Below, one piece after another: positions 1-11,334 of a stretch of 64,000 nt of DNA. Positions within the stretch are counted from its first letter, which is position 1. The number at the start of each line of letters is the position of its first letter. Source of the DNA: Siphonodentalium dalli (lineage: Eukaryota > Mollusca > Scaphopoda > Gadilida > Siphonodentaliidae); contig CP136065.1 of the NCBI GenBank assembly GCA_032622095.1, forward strand, positions 241,221,530 through 241,285,529, in the 5' to 3' direction. A program made the position numbers and the translations under genes. Under the pieces are notes generated by a model. The model did not search any database. It was not told where the DNA came from and saw only the letters and a list, made by a program, of their open reading frames with translations.

Positions 1-538
1 ATTAATGTATATTTCTGATTCGTTACAGATCCCGACCTATGGTGTATATTCTATCTAGACATTAATGTATATTTCTGATTCGTTCCAGATCCCGACCTAT
101 GGTGTATATTCTATCGAGACATTAATGTATATTACTGATTCGTTACAGATCCCGACCTATGGTGTATATTCTATCTAGACATTAATGTATATTTCTGATT
201 CGTTACAGATCCCGACCTATGGTGTATATTCTATCTAGACATTAATGTATATTTCTGATTCGTTACAGATCCCGACCTATGGTGTATATTCTATCTAGAC
301 ATTAATGTATATTTCTGATTCGTTACAGATCCCGACCTATGGTGTATATTCTATCTAGACATTAATGTATATTTCTGATTCGTTCCAGATCCCGACCTAT
401 GGTGTATATTCTATCTAGACATTAATGTATATTTCTGATTCGTTACAGATCCCGACCTATGGTGTATATTCTATCTAGACATTAATGTATATTTCTGATT
501 CGTTACAGATCCCGACCTATGGTGTATATTCTATCTAG
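1..538. repeat. 60-bp satellite, nine tandem copies
   Basis: A unit of exactly 60 bp starting attaatgtatat repeats nine times in register with the window edge. Copies differ at only a few positions: ttac versus ttcc in copies 2 and 7, tatcgag in copy 2, tattac in copy 3. The array ends at tatctagtt and probably continues to the left of the window. Very low divergence points to recent homogenisation or expansion. It has no coding potential. Confidence 0.97.
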
Positions 539-734
539 TTGCTGGGATTGTTATATTTATCTCCGCAAAGTCATGGAGCAGGTACAATATTATTTTATCC
601 CACATCATTTGAATTTTTGAGACTACATCATAAAAGATGCACAGTTATAAAAAGGACATAGAACCTGTCGATCATTCAAATTCTTACAGCCCTGGGAATT
701 AGCATGCTTAGGTAAAAGCAGAGACACATTCTTT
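539..734. other. Unassigned intergenic sequence
   Basis: AT-rich sequence between the satellite and the next dispersed repeat. I see no gene, repeat or regulatory site in it. Confidence 0.5.
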
Positions 735-1290
735 TTAGTCGAGTTTTTCAAAAACTCGACTTATGGTTTGACGAGGGACAGTGGGCGGGCGGCGGCAGGC
801 AGACCTAAAGAATGCCTTATAACTTTGACATTTGTTAATGGATTCAAAAACATTTTGGTATGTGAGTTGCTCCCCATGACTATTGACTGCATGTAGAAAA
901 TAGGTCACGTCCAAACTTTTTGACAAGAGTTATCCATCTTAGATGGTTTTTAGTCAAGTTTTTCACCGTTGGCGCGATAACTCACGCAAATATTAACCAA
1001 TTTCAAGAATATTTTGTATATGAAACTCTTGCAACAATATCTCGGACGAGTTCGAAAACCAGGTTGAATTATTTTAGTTTATCTATTTTTAGCAATTTTA
1101 TCACCGTTAGCGCGATAACTCGATGAAATATTAACCGATTTCAACAATATTTGGTATATGAGTCTCATGCAACAATATCTCGGACGAGTTCGAAAACCTG
1201 GTTTGTCCGAATTTTTTTCCCGGAGTTATGGGTCTTAGTTTGTCTATTTTAATAACAATTTTATCACCGTTAGTGCGATCAAAAAACTCG
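735..1290. mobile_element. Non-autonomous element with CGAGTTTTT ends
   Basis: Starts at agtcgagtttttcaaaaactc and ends with the inverted form aaaaaactcgac. Inside, a block containing 'ttatcaccgttagcgcgataac' and 'caacaatatctcggacgagt' is present two to three times in tandem (about 130-150 bp spacing). Related sequence recurs at 3315-3420 and 13985-14945. No transposase is encoded, and the family is unnamed here. Confidence 0.6.
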
Positions 1291-1459
1291 ACAAAAGCAT
1301 CTTAGATGCGTACCCCTTGTTTCCTTGGTAATACTATTGCCTTTTGTATTACCAAGGTAAAATAAGTTCATTGGGTTGCTAAACTTTCATTGTGTAATCC
1401 GTGTCAATCAGAAATACAACCTCTTTAGCTAAAATGACTTCCTTTCACTCTTCTTACAT

Positions 1460-1754
1460 ACAGTAATGCCCTAAATAATCGACAACTTAACCACAGCAGA
1501 ATTATGGGTAACTTTTCAGGATTTAGTCGGAAAAATGGCCCTGAGTTTGTCAATTTTTTAGTCCATCAACCAACTGCAACATTATCTACAGTAATGCTCT
1601 AAATAATCGGAAATATGGCTTGTTGCCATTCATCGAAAGCTCTCAGTGAGAGCTTTCCGATGAATGGCAACAAGCCATATTTCTGACTAAATCCTGAAAA
1701 GTTACCCATATATTCTGCTGTTGTTAAGGAGTCGATTATTTAGGGCATTACTGT
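1460..1754. mobile_element. Foldback MITE (215-bp palindrome family), rearranged copy
   Basis: Begins acagtaatgccct and ends agggcattactgt. The 5' arm is split: positions 1460-1540 match the normal arm, then about 37 bp match unrelated sequence also seen near 14900, then a second start (acagtaatgctct, about 1577) leads into a shortened arm. The centre gctctcagtgagagc and the full 3' arm are intact. It looks like two overlapping insertions or a template switch. Confidence 0.85.
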
Positions 1755-2044
1755 ATATTATCCTACAATAGAATCGAGGGTACTAGGGTATTAACTATAA
1801 GGACACTGTCTGCGAGGTGGTTATACATATATTTTGTGTAGTGGCCTGGAAACAGTGTTTCCCAAAACAACTAACAATTTAGATGACAGTAATTTGATAG
1901 AATTAGATTTAACATACAGTATTGTTACTAAATTGTCTGGATCAAATCACTTTCTGCCTGGGCTGTTATCTCTCACCAAGGCAAAGATATTGCCTAGGCA
2001 TCTTTTCCTCAATTGCAAGGGCTGTTGTTATAACTCTTCCATCA

Positions 2045-2722
2045 GTCCCGTTTTAAACGTCGGGCCAAACATGGGTCGCGCTATCTTTGGCTCGTGTTAA
2101 CGTTTGTTTGATTTATATGTCGAGCCAGCTGGCACGTGCTGTAATCGTATATTTTGAACAATTTTAGCATTTCTGATACAAAATGCCGTCTGCTATAATC
2201 ATTTCCTTGATAGTGTCCTCTGACAATGCACTATAAACTAGCCCTCGTTGTGTCTTTATTTATACTTCTATACAGTGCATGAATCTCATAATTTACATTT
2301 TCGTTGGTTTCAAAATCGGTATCTTGTCATTCGTTTCCCTTGAACCTTCAAATACTTATCTCTGCAATGTATTTATTCCCAACTTTCGCGAAACATCCTT
2401 TGTCAGTCGATACATGCATGTCCCCGTAGTACCGTACAATTGCCTTCAATCTATATTTACAACGGCCAAGAGTTAGCATGTCTGTGGCCCGAAACTGTTT
2501 TATACGACGTGCCAGACACGGGTCGCGCTAGGATGACTCAAGAGATAACGTAATGATGCCAAAAAGTTCAAATTGCGCATGCTCTCCGCCAAAGGGGTCC
2601 TAAATTATGACGAGCCAGTTGGTTTTATACATCATGCTCCAGTCGCGCTATCTTGGACTTTGTCATTTTCACAATAATTAGGCTGACGCAACCCGTGTCT
2701 GGCTCGACGTATAAAACGGGCC
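2045..2722. mobile_element. Element with CCCGTTTTA inverted ends
   Basis: The left end cccgttttaaacgtcgggcc and the right end ggctcgacgtataaaacggg are imperfect inverted repeats. The interior from about 2150 to 2480 is shared, in opposite orientation, with 22895-23322. No intact gene is present; the short open frames inside are incidental. Confidence 0.6.
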
Positions 2723-3162
2723 TCAGACTACCAATTGTTAGAAATCAATTTAAAAAGTGTGCATTTTTATCTTTATTTAGATGTTTGATTGTTTCATATT
2801 TTTATTGAGTGTTAGAATCAATAAACTTAAAACTTGGAAAAACTTGAAAAAATTTAAAACCTGAAATTATGGCATATTTCATTACAGATAGCATTAGAAA
2901 ACACCTGTGAGATATTTTGGAAAAGTCCAAGAGTGTTTGACAAAATATATCCCAGATATTAATTGGGGATCTGAGTAATGAAATCAAATTGATAATTATT
3001 AATCAAGAGCAAGTTATCAACATTTTATGTTGCACCTCCTTGTAGTTAATATTATATATGGGTATAATTTTGGTATTATTTTGGTTGTATTTATTTTATA
3101 TGGGTGTCATTTTGGTTATATTTATTAATTTTATTTGGGTGCTATTTGGTATTTTTTCCCAG

Positions 3163-3256
3163 GAACACCAGTCTACATTATGGAACAGGGATCAGTTTGG
3201 GTGTGCTAGGATCTTTACTGATCTTAATCTTCATCTTAACCAAGTTCTTACCACAG
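3163..3256 (+). CDS. NEMP exon: first visible transmembrane segment
   Basis: Acceptor ttttttcccag, donor CAG|gtaaat. One base completes a split codon, then 31 codons read NTSLHYGTGISLGVLG followed by a leucine/isoleucine-rich membrane span ending TKFLPQ. This corresponds to the membrane segment that precedes the KRS/K-rich turn in NEMP1. The frame leaves at phase 0, matching the next exon. The overlapping longer open frame starting at 3058 is in a different frame and is not the gene. Confidence 0.85.
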
Positions 3257-6200
3257 GTAAATGTCACTTAACTCGATTCCGCCCCGCTTCGGTCATGAAA
3301 TGAAGAAACAACTTTTCAGTCAAGTTTTTTTTCTAAAACTCAACTTATGGTTTGACGAGGGATGGTTCGCGGATGGGCAGCCCAAACCTATATCATAGCC
3401 ATTTATTGATGGATGGATTCTGACAATTTGTGTCTAGAACAACTCGGCTTTCCAAAGAGTGATGTAATAAATTGTTTCCAAATATGGTGCGCATTCCCGC
3501 TGTTGTAAATGTGTATGAGAATCGTAGTATTTATAAAAATAAAGAAGATTCGAACGAATAATCATTGATGAATATCGTTGACTGATAAAAACTCAAAGAT
3601 ATTGCTTCCTTGATTCCGAAGAGGATAATGAATTATGAATATGTCACGGCATTGTCACCTGTATTCTGTTTTACAAAATTTGTAATGTTTCGCTGTGTGT
3701 GGGAAAATTGTCAACACATCAGTGACCACCGATCTTGAAATTTCAATATAACCAATCACTATGCTGTTTGTAATTGTAAGCCTTTCTGTACTAAATACTC
3801 AACGATAGGTCATTTGTTGAACTTATTATCTGAATATTTCTCACAATTGTATAAGAATCCTTCTGCATTGCATTATCCTCAGTTTGTCTGTCGCTCATTT
3901 TCCATGAGCACCTCTCCAGATTAATAATAGACCCTTCCAATGTATATTTTTAAATGGTCAGTTCTTTACAAAACAAGGTGATTTAAATTGCCCAATTTAA
4001 TTGAAATAGACTAAATAATGGCTCATTGCAATTTACCTTGTAGGTTAAGTCTTCCATGACTGGAGCTTCTTGAAATTTTGCGAAAACCTTGTGCCAATGC
4101 ATTCTCTTATATATGTGAGTCTGGGAGCCTCGCATATATAAGAGAATGCATTGGCCTAACAATAATTACCTTGACCTCAAGCCTTCACCTCAAGCCAGTG
4201 CATTCTCTTATATATATGAGATTCGCATTTATCAGAGAATGCACTGGCACAGGATCTTTAATGCTGCACCAGCGCAGCTCCCGTCATGAAAGGGTTAACA
4301 AATATTTACCACAAAATTATCCAAATAACAACATTTGAGAAGGGGGCAAAAAATATGGTCGGAGGGAATGAGAATCAAGCATTTTTTTAATTAGATCATG
4401 CCATGAATCTCTATACTCTGTCTCGTAGAGATCATATTCCACCAGTACAAAACCTGGCAACTTTTTTAAGTTTTGACAGGGAACCTTATAAAGTCGAAAA
4501 ATATATGGAGAATATATTTCTTAGTTATTATCTGCTCCTTAATAATGTACTTTATTGTAGGTGAAGGTCTCAACTCGAAATTTCATGCTTATCTGTGACT
4601 TTTGTGAGTCGATATCGCAATAAACAATGAATTAATTTCCTAGGATAAATTACATAATTCTAAGCGAAGCAAAGCAAAATCGCTCACAATGTCACTTAAA
4701 TCGTAAAATTTCGAGTTGAGACCTTCACCTACAGTGAATTACATTATTAATGAACAGATAGTAACTAATAAATATATTTCCCCACGATATTTTTCGACAT
4801 TATAAGGTTCCCTGTCAAAACTTCAAAAAGTTTCCAGGTTTTGTACTGGTGGAATATGATCTCTACGAGACAGAGTATAGAGATCATGGCGCGATCTATT
4901 ATTTTATATATATATTGGCCTAAAGAACTGTAGTTTTCTCTATCTAATTTCAGAAATTGAGGGTAATCTCATACGGGATGCTGGTATTCGGTGGCTCGGC
5001 TTCACTCTATTTGGTACAGTTTGTGTTCGACAGAGTGCAGCTGATCATGGAAGGGTACTGGCAGATAGCACTCATTTACACTGTTTTCACAGGACTTATA
5101 AGCTTTGCTATTGTGTACAGATACGGTCCAATTACAGACACTAAGAGTCTTAACTTAGTCAAGTGGAGTTTGCAGCTGACTTCTCTGGTGTTTATGTATA
5201 ACGGAAGCCAGTTACCAGAAGTGTCTATAGCCTTGATCATAATCGTCTTGACTGCACACAATTTTCCCAGTCATTATATGCGTGAAAAGATGTCATTTGT
5301 CAGAAGAATATGGTGAGTATGTTTTTTTCTGTTTTATATTATCGCCGGAAAAGATATTAGACCCTAACCAGTCAATCAATCTTACTTTATATTAAAATGC
5401 ATTCCCAGTTTGAAAATCTGAAATAAAGAATGTTCGACCATACCAAGAAGGAGTGCTCTATCTTGTTAGCAACCTCAATTAAATTGCATTTTGACTATAT
5501 ATTTCACCAGTTGGCATTGTACACCCACATGAGGGTTACATAACTGGTTACAAGCAAACAATTTAATGCAAAAGCAATTCCTAAAATTCATGAACAGCAA
5601 TAACTATGCACATTGCTATTTTGTAAATGTTTCAACCAGAGGCAAGAATAAATCGTTGGACATGGAAATTATGTTTTAGTGTCAATTTATCCCAACAAAT
5701 AAAAAAGGGGGTTTTAGGTTTGTTATGTCAAGGCTTGATAATAAGTCAGGGCATAAGCCTATGGGTCCAAACTCGTGTCAAAGCTTTAAAGTGAGTCAGG
5801 GCATAAATATTTCACCATGACCTTACGATTGAAATAAACCACTTTGTTATGCCTTTATAGACAAATCATATGCCCAGTCTTCAGTTTTATCTGTATTTTA
5901 TTCACAAAATAGCTATTTGCAGTCTTGAAATCGGGATTTATAAAAATTATGTTGTTGTTGGTGTAAGAGACAGACCATTTATAATTGGAATGAATTCATT
6001 ATGACCAATTTTCTGAATCCATAAACATATCAGGACTGATTTCATTCCTGTAACAGCTATGGCCACCCAAATTCTGAAGCCCAAATTAAATGGACATGCC
6101 TCGCTATAACCTCAAATTAGGTATCTATAATTTAATTTGGTAAGAGGTATCTCAAAACAAACATACGCAGAAGATTTCTGAACATTCATTTATATTGTGC

Positions 6201-9200
6201 TTAAAATAGATGTTTTGTTTCTGATATTTTTCGATAAATTGAGATTGTTAACATTTGGGCCAGTTTTTTAATTAGTGTTCGCATACAAAATTTCTTCCCC
6301 TGTAGACCATGGGAAGAAACTCTAGAGCCGTCTTTACTCTGAAAAGTTTACGGTACCTCATAATTTTTATGATTAAAACAAAGAGACATAGCAGTGCATG
6401 AAGTTTTAACATAGTTTCATGTTAAGATAACACAATATTGTGACCCGCCATATCAAATCCAGTCGGAAGTCGGGATTTTTTTACCCTGTGCCAATGCATT
6501 CTCTTATATATGCGAGTCGACCATAGGTCGCCTCGCATATATAAGAGAATGCATTGGCCTAACAATTTTTTACAATTTTAATAATTTTTTCTTGTATTCT
6601 TTAACAATTTTATAATTTCACCCATACAGAGCCCCAGACAAACATGAGCAGACAACACTCTTCTATATGCTTCTATATATGTGTGGGGCTCCCTGCAGGG
6701 TAATGGATGTTTTTTATTTTATGTCCTAAAAATTGTCAGAAACATTTATTTAAAAAAAATGATAAAAAATTGTTAAGCCAATGCATTCTCTTATATATGC
6801 GAGGCGACCTATGGTCGACTCGCATATATAAGAGACTGCATTGGCACAGGGTAAAAAAATCCCGACTTCCGACTCGATTTGATATGGCGGCTCACATATT
6901 GTGTCCAAATGCCCTCTCACTCGGTAATTATAATGCCCTCTCACTCTGTAATTATAATGCCCTCTCACTCGGTAGTTATAACCTTACTGATTACCTTTGA
7001 CTCTAGATCTATGCATTGAAAAGAACTATGTAACAATTTCTTATCTTATATTCAAAATCAGGTACAGGTGGTTTCCACCAAAGATTCGATTGCTGACAGA
7101 GGACGAGTATATACAACAGGCGAACGAGGCAACTGTAGCAGCATTAAACGACCTACGGGAATACTGTCGGAGTCCACAGTGTCCCACATGGAATGTCGTC
7201 AGAAAAATATCAACTCCGATCAAGTAAGTGAAAATAATATAATAATATGCAAGGTATATAGACATCGGCATGATGTCTAGACATCGGCATGATGTCAACG
7301 GGACCAAACCAAAATTTAGCTTCTGTTTAAATAACTCATATAACAATTAGTTTTCTATCGAGACAAGCTCCAGATGGCTGGATTCCATGGCTCCTAATTA
7401 TTAGTTTACACCCCCTCCCCCGATTCCCTGACTCATAATGATTAGTATACACCCCCCCCCTCCCCCGATTCCCTGACTCATAATTATTAGTTTACACCCC
7501 CTCCCCCAATTCCCTGACTCATAATGATTAGTATACACCCCCCTCCCCCGATTCCCTGACTCATAATTATTAGTTTACACCCCCCTCCCCCGATTCCCTG
7601 ACTCATGATTAGTTTACACCCCCTCCCCCGATTCCTTGACTCATAATGATTAGTAATGAATTTGAGTCATGGAATAGTGTAAAATACACTCATGTGCTCT
7701 ATGAAAGATGCAAACAACTTGGTAATTATAATGAAACTGAATAAATGGCTGGAGTCATAAATTCATTTTCATTATAATTACCATGTTGTTTGCATCGTTC
7801 ATAGAGCACACAAGTATATTTTGCACTAATCCATGGCTCAAATTCATTCATTTGTTGCATATATTCTGTTGAGTATAAAAGGAGATGGTTCGATAAATTA
7901 GTTTACAGTACCCCTTTAATAGTTGAACAATCGTTATGAGTACACATTCAACTTGTACATCATTGTGTAGCTGAGGATGTCTCCGTTCAGCTCAGGCATT
8001 TGGGAGATACAGCCGTCTGAAAATAAGTGGTGAAATTTTTGTGTTTTGTGGGCATGACTTCCAGAGATAAAAACTTGAGGTCAGCACATACATAGAGATT
8101 TGTTAATTGGGGACTGATTTTGGTCCCGTAAAGGCCAATTACTATCAAGTCGGGCATGTCCTAATCCATCGTAAACTTGGTTTGATGCCAAATGAGCGAT
8201 GAACGCTGATGTCGCCAACTTGCACATCACGTCAATCAAACTCTGTACCTTTAAGGGTTTAGCCAAACTACAATGAGAATTTACTATAGAAAACTTTGTC
8301 GACAGATTGATTTTACATTTTTATTCGCCCGTTTGAAAAAAACGGTCGTATTATGTAAATGGGTTGTCCGCGTCGTCCGTCTGTCCGCTTTTGGTTTCCG
8401 GATGATAACTTTAGATTGAATCGAGTGAACTGAACCAAATTTGGTATGATAGTTTACCACACCAAAATACAGATCAAGTTTGAATATGGGTTTCGTCCGC
8501 ATGATTTTGACTGAGTTATGCCCCTTTTTATGTGTACCCATACCATGTATGGTACACATAATGCTGACGTCCGGATCAACCATCCGTCGTTCGTCCGTCC
8601 GTCTGTCCGTCTGTCCGTCTGTCCGTCTGTCCGTCTGTCCGTAGACACTTGCTATCCGATTCGATTACTGGAGTATCTTTTATCGGATCATGTTCAAATT
8701 TCATGTGCATGTTTACAATGACACACCCCTCACCTGTATAGTTTTTGGTATAGATCGATTGATCGGTTTAGAAATTATTAACACTTTGCATCCACACATG
8801 GGCATGTGCTATCCGATGCAATAACCCAAGTGTTTTTTGTCCGATTGTGTTCATATTTGAAATGTAGGTTTATGATGACACACCCCTCACCTGTATAGTT
8901 TTTGGTATCGATCAGTTGATCGATTTAGAAAATAATTAACCCTGCGCACAAATTCTATCTGATGCATCTAAGTCAAACAATTTGCTTATGATCTGCCTCA
9001 TATTTCTTACCTAGGTCTTTGTTAGCACGTTCTTTATCTGTATGGATTTTTGTATCGTTTTGTTAACCCTTTTCACACTTATGTTTACTTAGTACTCACG
9101 CAAGCTGCTATGACTCAAAACATTTTTCATCTGATCTACACCAAATTTGGTACATGTGGTCCTCACCCCGAAATACAGATCAAGTTCAAATTTGGGTTTG

Positions 9201-11309
9201 ATCCGATTGATTTTAACAGAGTTATGGCCCTTTATAATTCAAGTAATTTACTACCTATTGTATATGCCCTGTGAGAATTTAAGACAAACAACTTTACACA
9301 GTAATCTGCATTATTGGAATCAGAAAATGACACTGGATACTCTTTGCTAAACCACTGCTGCCCCAGAGCTGTCAAATTTAAGTGATTGATGATACCTTAC
9401 TCCAGTTTGTGTGCAATAGTAATTTAACCCAACCTGTTGAAACATGTTCATGGCATTAATACAAATAGTCCATTGTCCATGTGAAGGATGTTCTGGAGCA
9501 TGGCTGTTTAGAGAATTGTTGTTTACAGAGACACTGTTGTCTTATTTTGAGAAAAAAATTTATCCACACATTAGTTCCATCATATGATGTCATTGAAAAT
9601 TATTAACACTCTCCACACATCATATGTTCATTCTCCTATTCTATGTCCAGGTTGATCGTGATCCACTTTTCACTTGCATGTATTTCAGGATTAAAATTAA
9701 CCTATCCATAGACACATCATATCTGATAGGCAGATTTTAAATTATCTCTTTCGCCTTGGGCCAGGTTCACTAAGAATTTCTATTAATTATAAGCCACCAA
9801 TTGAATATTCATCATTTGAGGATATATCTTATTTTGAAATTCCCTCTATTGCATTTGGGCTGCAGGATAATAATAATGGTTCTGGTATTCTAGAAGCTGA
9901 CTTATTGGTCAAATATTTTTCACCCAATTACTTTTATAATCTCATTCAGGTTGATTGTGACACATTCTTCACATGTATAGATTTTGGTATTGATTGAATG
10001 GTTTTGAGAATATTAACCCAATATTTAATAATATTTCTGCTGTTACAGACATTGTATCTTTCCAATGATCAGCTTAGAATAAAATTAACCATAGGTACAT
10101 GTATACTGTACGCGATCCAATGTTATGACTCTAATATTTTCAATTTGACCCTTCTCATATCTCTCCTTTAGTTATCTGATAATTCTGTATTAAAATATTT
10201 TATATCCAACCATTATCAATCATATTTAATATCAAGGTCTATACATGCACCCCTCACTTATATAGATGTTCAGGTGTTTGTTGGTCTCTAATCTCAATCA
10301 TCCCATAACTTTTACTATGCAGCTAACACAACAACATAATCTGTTATGACTCAGGTTCCATTGTAAGAAGTAAATAAATAGAGTTATTATGATGTTAATA
10401 TTGTAACAATTATATCTTTAACAGCTATGGTGCATCTGTCTGACTGTGTTTGGGTATAATTATCTTTATCAATCTATCACACATACATGTATCTCTGTTG
10501 GAGTGACCGAATAGGTTGAAATCGAATGTCATATCCATGTTCCTATTGTGTTTAAATGAGCAAGTTGCTCAATATGTCAGATTCCACTATGAAACTAATA
10601 AATAATAGTACGCTGTGAATTGTTGAAATTCTTGCACTCATAAAAAGATCGCTATCGCCAAGGTATGGGTTAAACATCTGCCGATCGTGATCGGCCTCTC
10701 GTTCAACTTAGATTTTACCTGATTTGCGTTTTCCGGATGATAACTTTAGATTGAATAAAGTGAACTGAACCAAATTTGGTATGTTGGTTTAACACCCCAA
10801 AATACAGATCAAGTTCGAATATGGGTTTCATCTTCATGATTTTGACTGAGTTATTCCCCTTTATCGACTTAGATTTTACCTGATTTGCGGTTTCCGGATG
10901 ATAACTTTAGATTGAATCGAGTGAACTGAACCAAATTTGATATAAAGATCAAGTTCAAATATGGGTTCTGTCTACATGCCCCACTCTACTCCAGAAAAGG
11001 GCGTATTATGCCACGCCCTGACGGCGTGCTCTTGTTTGAGAACTGAAATTTGATAATTAGGCTTTTTTGATGCTCTGAATCAGATAGAATTGTCGCCTGG
11101 TTACTCCAATGGCCCAAAACATGTCATTGACATAATGTTGGCTGATATACAGTCTGAATTACTAGTAATTTCATCATATTGATTTCCATTGCAGATTTGC
11201 GAGTTTTATAGAGGGAGACTCCCATATCTCAGATAACGAGTTGTTAGAACACGAGGCTGCTTCGTACATCGAACCTTACGAGGAAGACAGTGAAGATTAC
11301 TCTGATTGA
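3163..11309 (+). CDS. Nuclear envelope integral membrane protein (NEMP/TMEM194 family), 3' part of gene
   Basis: Four coding exons (3163-3256, 4954-5312, 7062-7223, 11195-11309) splice with matching phases into about 242 residues. The order is a membrane segment (SLGVLGSLLILIFILTKF), further hydrophobic segments in the 119-residue exon, then a soluble tail with LTEDEYIQQANEATVAALND, CRSPQCPTW and KFASFIEGDSHIS, and an acidic end. This membrane block followed by a conserved tail containing LTEDEY, a short cysteine-rich turn and a KFA-F-GSH-like motif is the C-terminal layout of NEMP1/TMEM194. These are inner nuclear membrane proteins linked in animals to envelope mechanics and fertility. The signal peptide and lumenal N-terminal exons are not seen; the first visible exon needs two bases from an upstream exon. 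All four junctions use GT-AG. Introns 2 and 3 carry foldback elements. Family identity is secure; the choice between NEMP1 and NEMP2 orthology is not. Confidence 0.9.
3257..4044. other. NEMP intron, first part
   Basis: Intron. Positions 3315-3420 are a fragment of the CGAGTTTTT-ended family (tcagtcaag...ggtttgacgagggatgg). Positions 3780-3990 share 'cagtttgtctgtcgctcattt' style sequence with the repeats near 25.6 and 26.5 kb. The rest shows nothing recognisable. Confidence 0.55.
4045..4298. mobile_element. TTAA-flanked foldback element, short family
   Basis: TTAA at 4045-4048 and 4295-4298. Ends are aagtcttccatgactggagc and gcgcagctcccgtcatgaaa. Inside are two copies of the gccaatgcattctcttata hairpin, the second with gccagtgcattctc. 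The same ends recur at 29893-30125. It lies inside a NEMP intron. Confidence 0.8.
4394..4898. mobile_element. Long inverted-repeat MITE (agatcatgcc ends)
   Basis: The left arm runs from tagatcatgccatgaatc through 'ggtgaaggtctcaactcga'. The right arm reads it back from 'tcgagttgagaccttcacc' to gatcatggcgcgatct. Arms are about 220 bp and imperfect. Related copies lie at 11335-11960 (interrupted), 13185-13285 (fragment) and 36536-36835 (internally amplified). Confidence 0.85.
4954..5312 (+). CDS. NEMP exon: multi-pass membrane core
   Basis: Acceptor ctaatttcag, then AAA TTG AGG (KLRVISYG). Reads 119 codons plus two bases to donor ATATG|gtgagt. It contains several hydrophobic stretches (GMLVFGGSASLYLVQFVF; WQIALIYTVFTGLISFAIVY; ALIIIVLTAHNF) separated by polar turns such as RYGPITDTKS, matching the family's transmembrane bundle. 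The start is set by the acceptor: the upstream residues are non-coding, and the ATG-like choice at 4957 is only GTA/ATG context within the exon. Phase 2 at the donor fits the next exon. Confidence 0.92.
5313..6438. other. NEMP intron without recognised features
   Basis: About 1.1 kb of AT-rich intron. I see no palindromic element, tandem array or conserved coding block here. It is one of the few repeat-free kilobases in the window. Confidence 0.5.
6439..6896. mobile_element. Foldback element with TGTGACCCGCC ends carrying two hairpin cassettes
   Basis: Ends are TGTGACCCGCCATATCAAAT and its inverse atttgatatggcggctcaca. The hairpin cassette (gccaatgcattctcttata ... gcattggc) follows 'accctgtg' at each side, in opposite orientations. 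The centre contains an inner inverted repeat, 'agccccagacaaacatg' / 'atgtgtggggctccctg'. A second copy with the same ends is at 35891-36288. Short ATAT-like sequence flanks both, but the exact target duplication is uncertain. Confidence 0.85.
6910..6981. repeat. 24-bp tandem repeat, three copies
   Basis: The unit tgccctctcactcggtaatt plus ataa is repeated three times with two substitutions. It directly follows the TGTGACCC element, close to the branch/acceptor region of NEMP exon 7062. Confidence 0.9.
7062..7223 (+). CDS. NEMP exon: LTEDEY tail
   Basis: Acceptor attcaaaatcag|GTACAG, donor ATCAA|gtaagt. It completes the tryptophan codon split from the previous exon, then reads YRWFPPKIRLLTEDEYIQQA and onward to CRSPQCPTWNVVRKISTPI. 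LTEDEY, the alanine-rich helix and the cysteine pair are the conserved C-terminal NEMP block. A second AG six bases later (GTACAG|GTGG) would remove two residues (YR) without changing frame, so either acceptor is possible. Confidence 0.9.
7262..7297. repeat. 18-bp direct repeat of palindromic unit
   Basis: gacatcggcatgatgtct occurs twice in tandem just downstream of the exon donor. Each unit begins gacatc and ends gatgtc, so it can pair with itself. Confidence 0.8.
7394..7655. repeat. C-rich minisatellite in NEMP intron
   Basis: About six units of roughly 40-55 bp built around 'ccctcccccgattccctgac' and 'tcataatgattagt'. C-runs of varying length (up to nine) differ between units. The opposite strand is G-rich and could form quadruplexes. 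Confidence 0.9.
7657..7850. mobile_element. Inverted-repeat MITE (tgaatttgagtcatgg)
   Basis: The left arm tgaatttgagtcatggaata ... ggtaattataatgaaa is mirrored by tttcattataattacc ... tccatggctcaaattca, with about 85-bp arms and a short loop. It abuts the minisatellite, whose unit also contains 'tgactcataatgatta'. Confidence 0.85.
8330..9300. repeat. Dispersed mollusc-type repeat with CCGTCTGT microsatellite
   Basis: Contains 'ggatgataactttagattga', 'gaaccaaatttggtatg' and 'caagttcaaatttgggtttg'. An 8-bp microsatellite (tccgtctg) lies at about 8580-8642. A roughly 150-bp internal duplication carries 'cacccctcacctgtatag' (8715 and 8885). No coding capacity is retained. The same phrases recur at 10718-10980, 18650-18910 and 38620-38880. 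Attribution to bivalve repeats is from general familiarity. Confidence 0.7.
10718..10980. repeat. Two tandem pieces of the ggatgataactttagatt repeat
   Basis: The block 'ttttacctgatttgcg' + 'ttccggatgataacttta' occurs at about 10718 and 10868, so about 148 bp is repeated. It is the same family as 8330-9300. Confidence 0.8.
11195..11309 (+). CDS. NEMP terminal exon
   Basis: Acceptor ttgatttccattgcag, then the split lysine codon and FASFIEGDSHISDNELLEHE, an acidic stretch (EPYEEDSEDYSD) and TGA at 11307-11309. In the family the KFA-F-x-G-SH-S motif sits close to the C-terminus, so a stop 27 residues later is normal. The stop is followed within 30 bp by transposon sequence, so the 3' UTR probably runs through repeats. 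Confidence 0.9.
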
Positions 11310-11334
11310 CGTGGGCTTCATATATAGCGAATTG

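Noticed and set aside
2870-2960. Possible upstream NEMP exon after cattacag (frame ENTCEIFWKSPRVF)
   Set aside because: The frame reaches a stop without a usable donor in the right phase and has no similarity I can recognise to the NEMP lumenal region.
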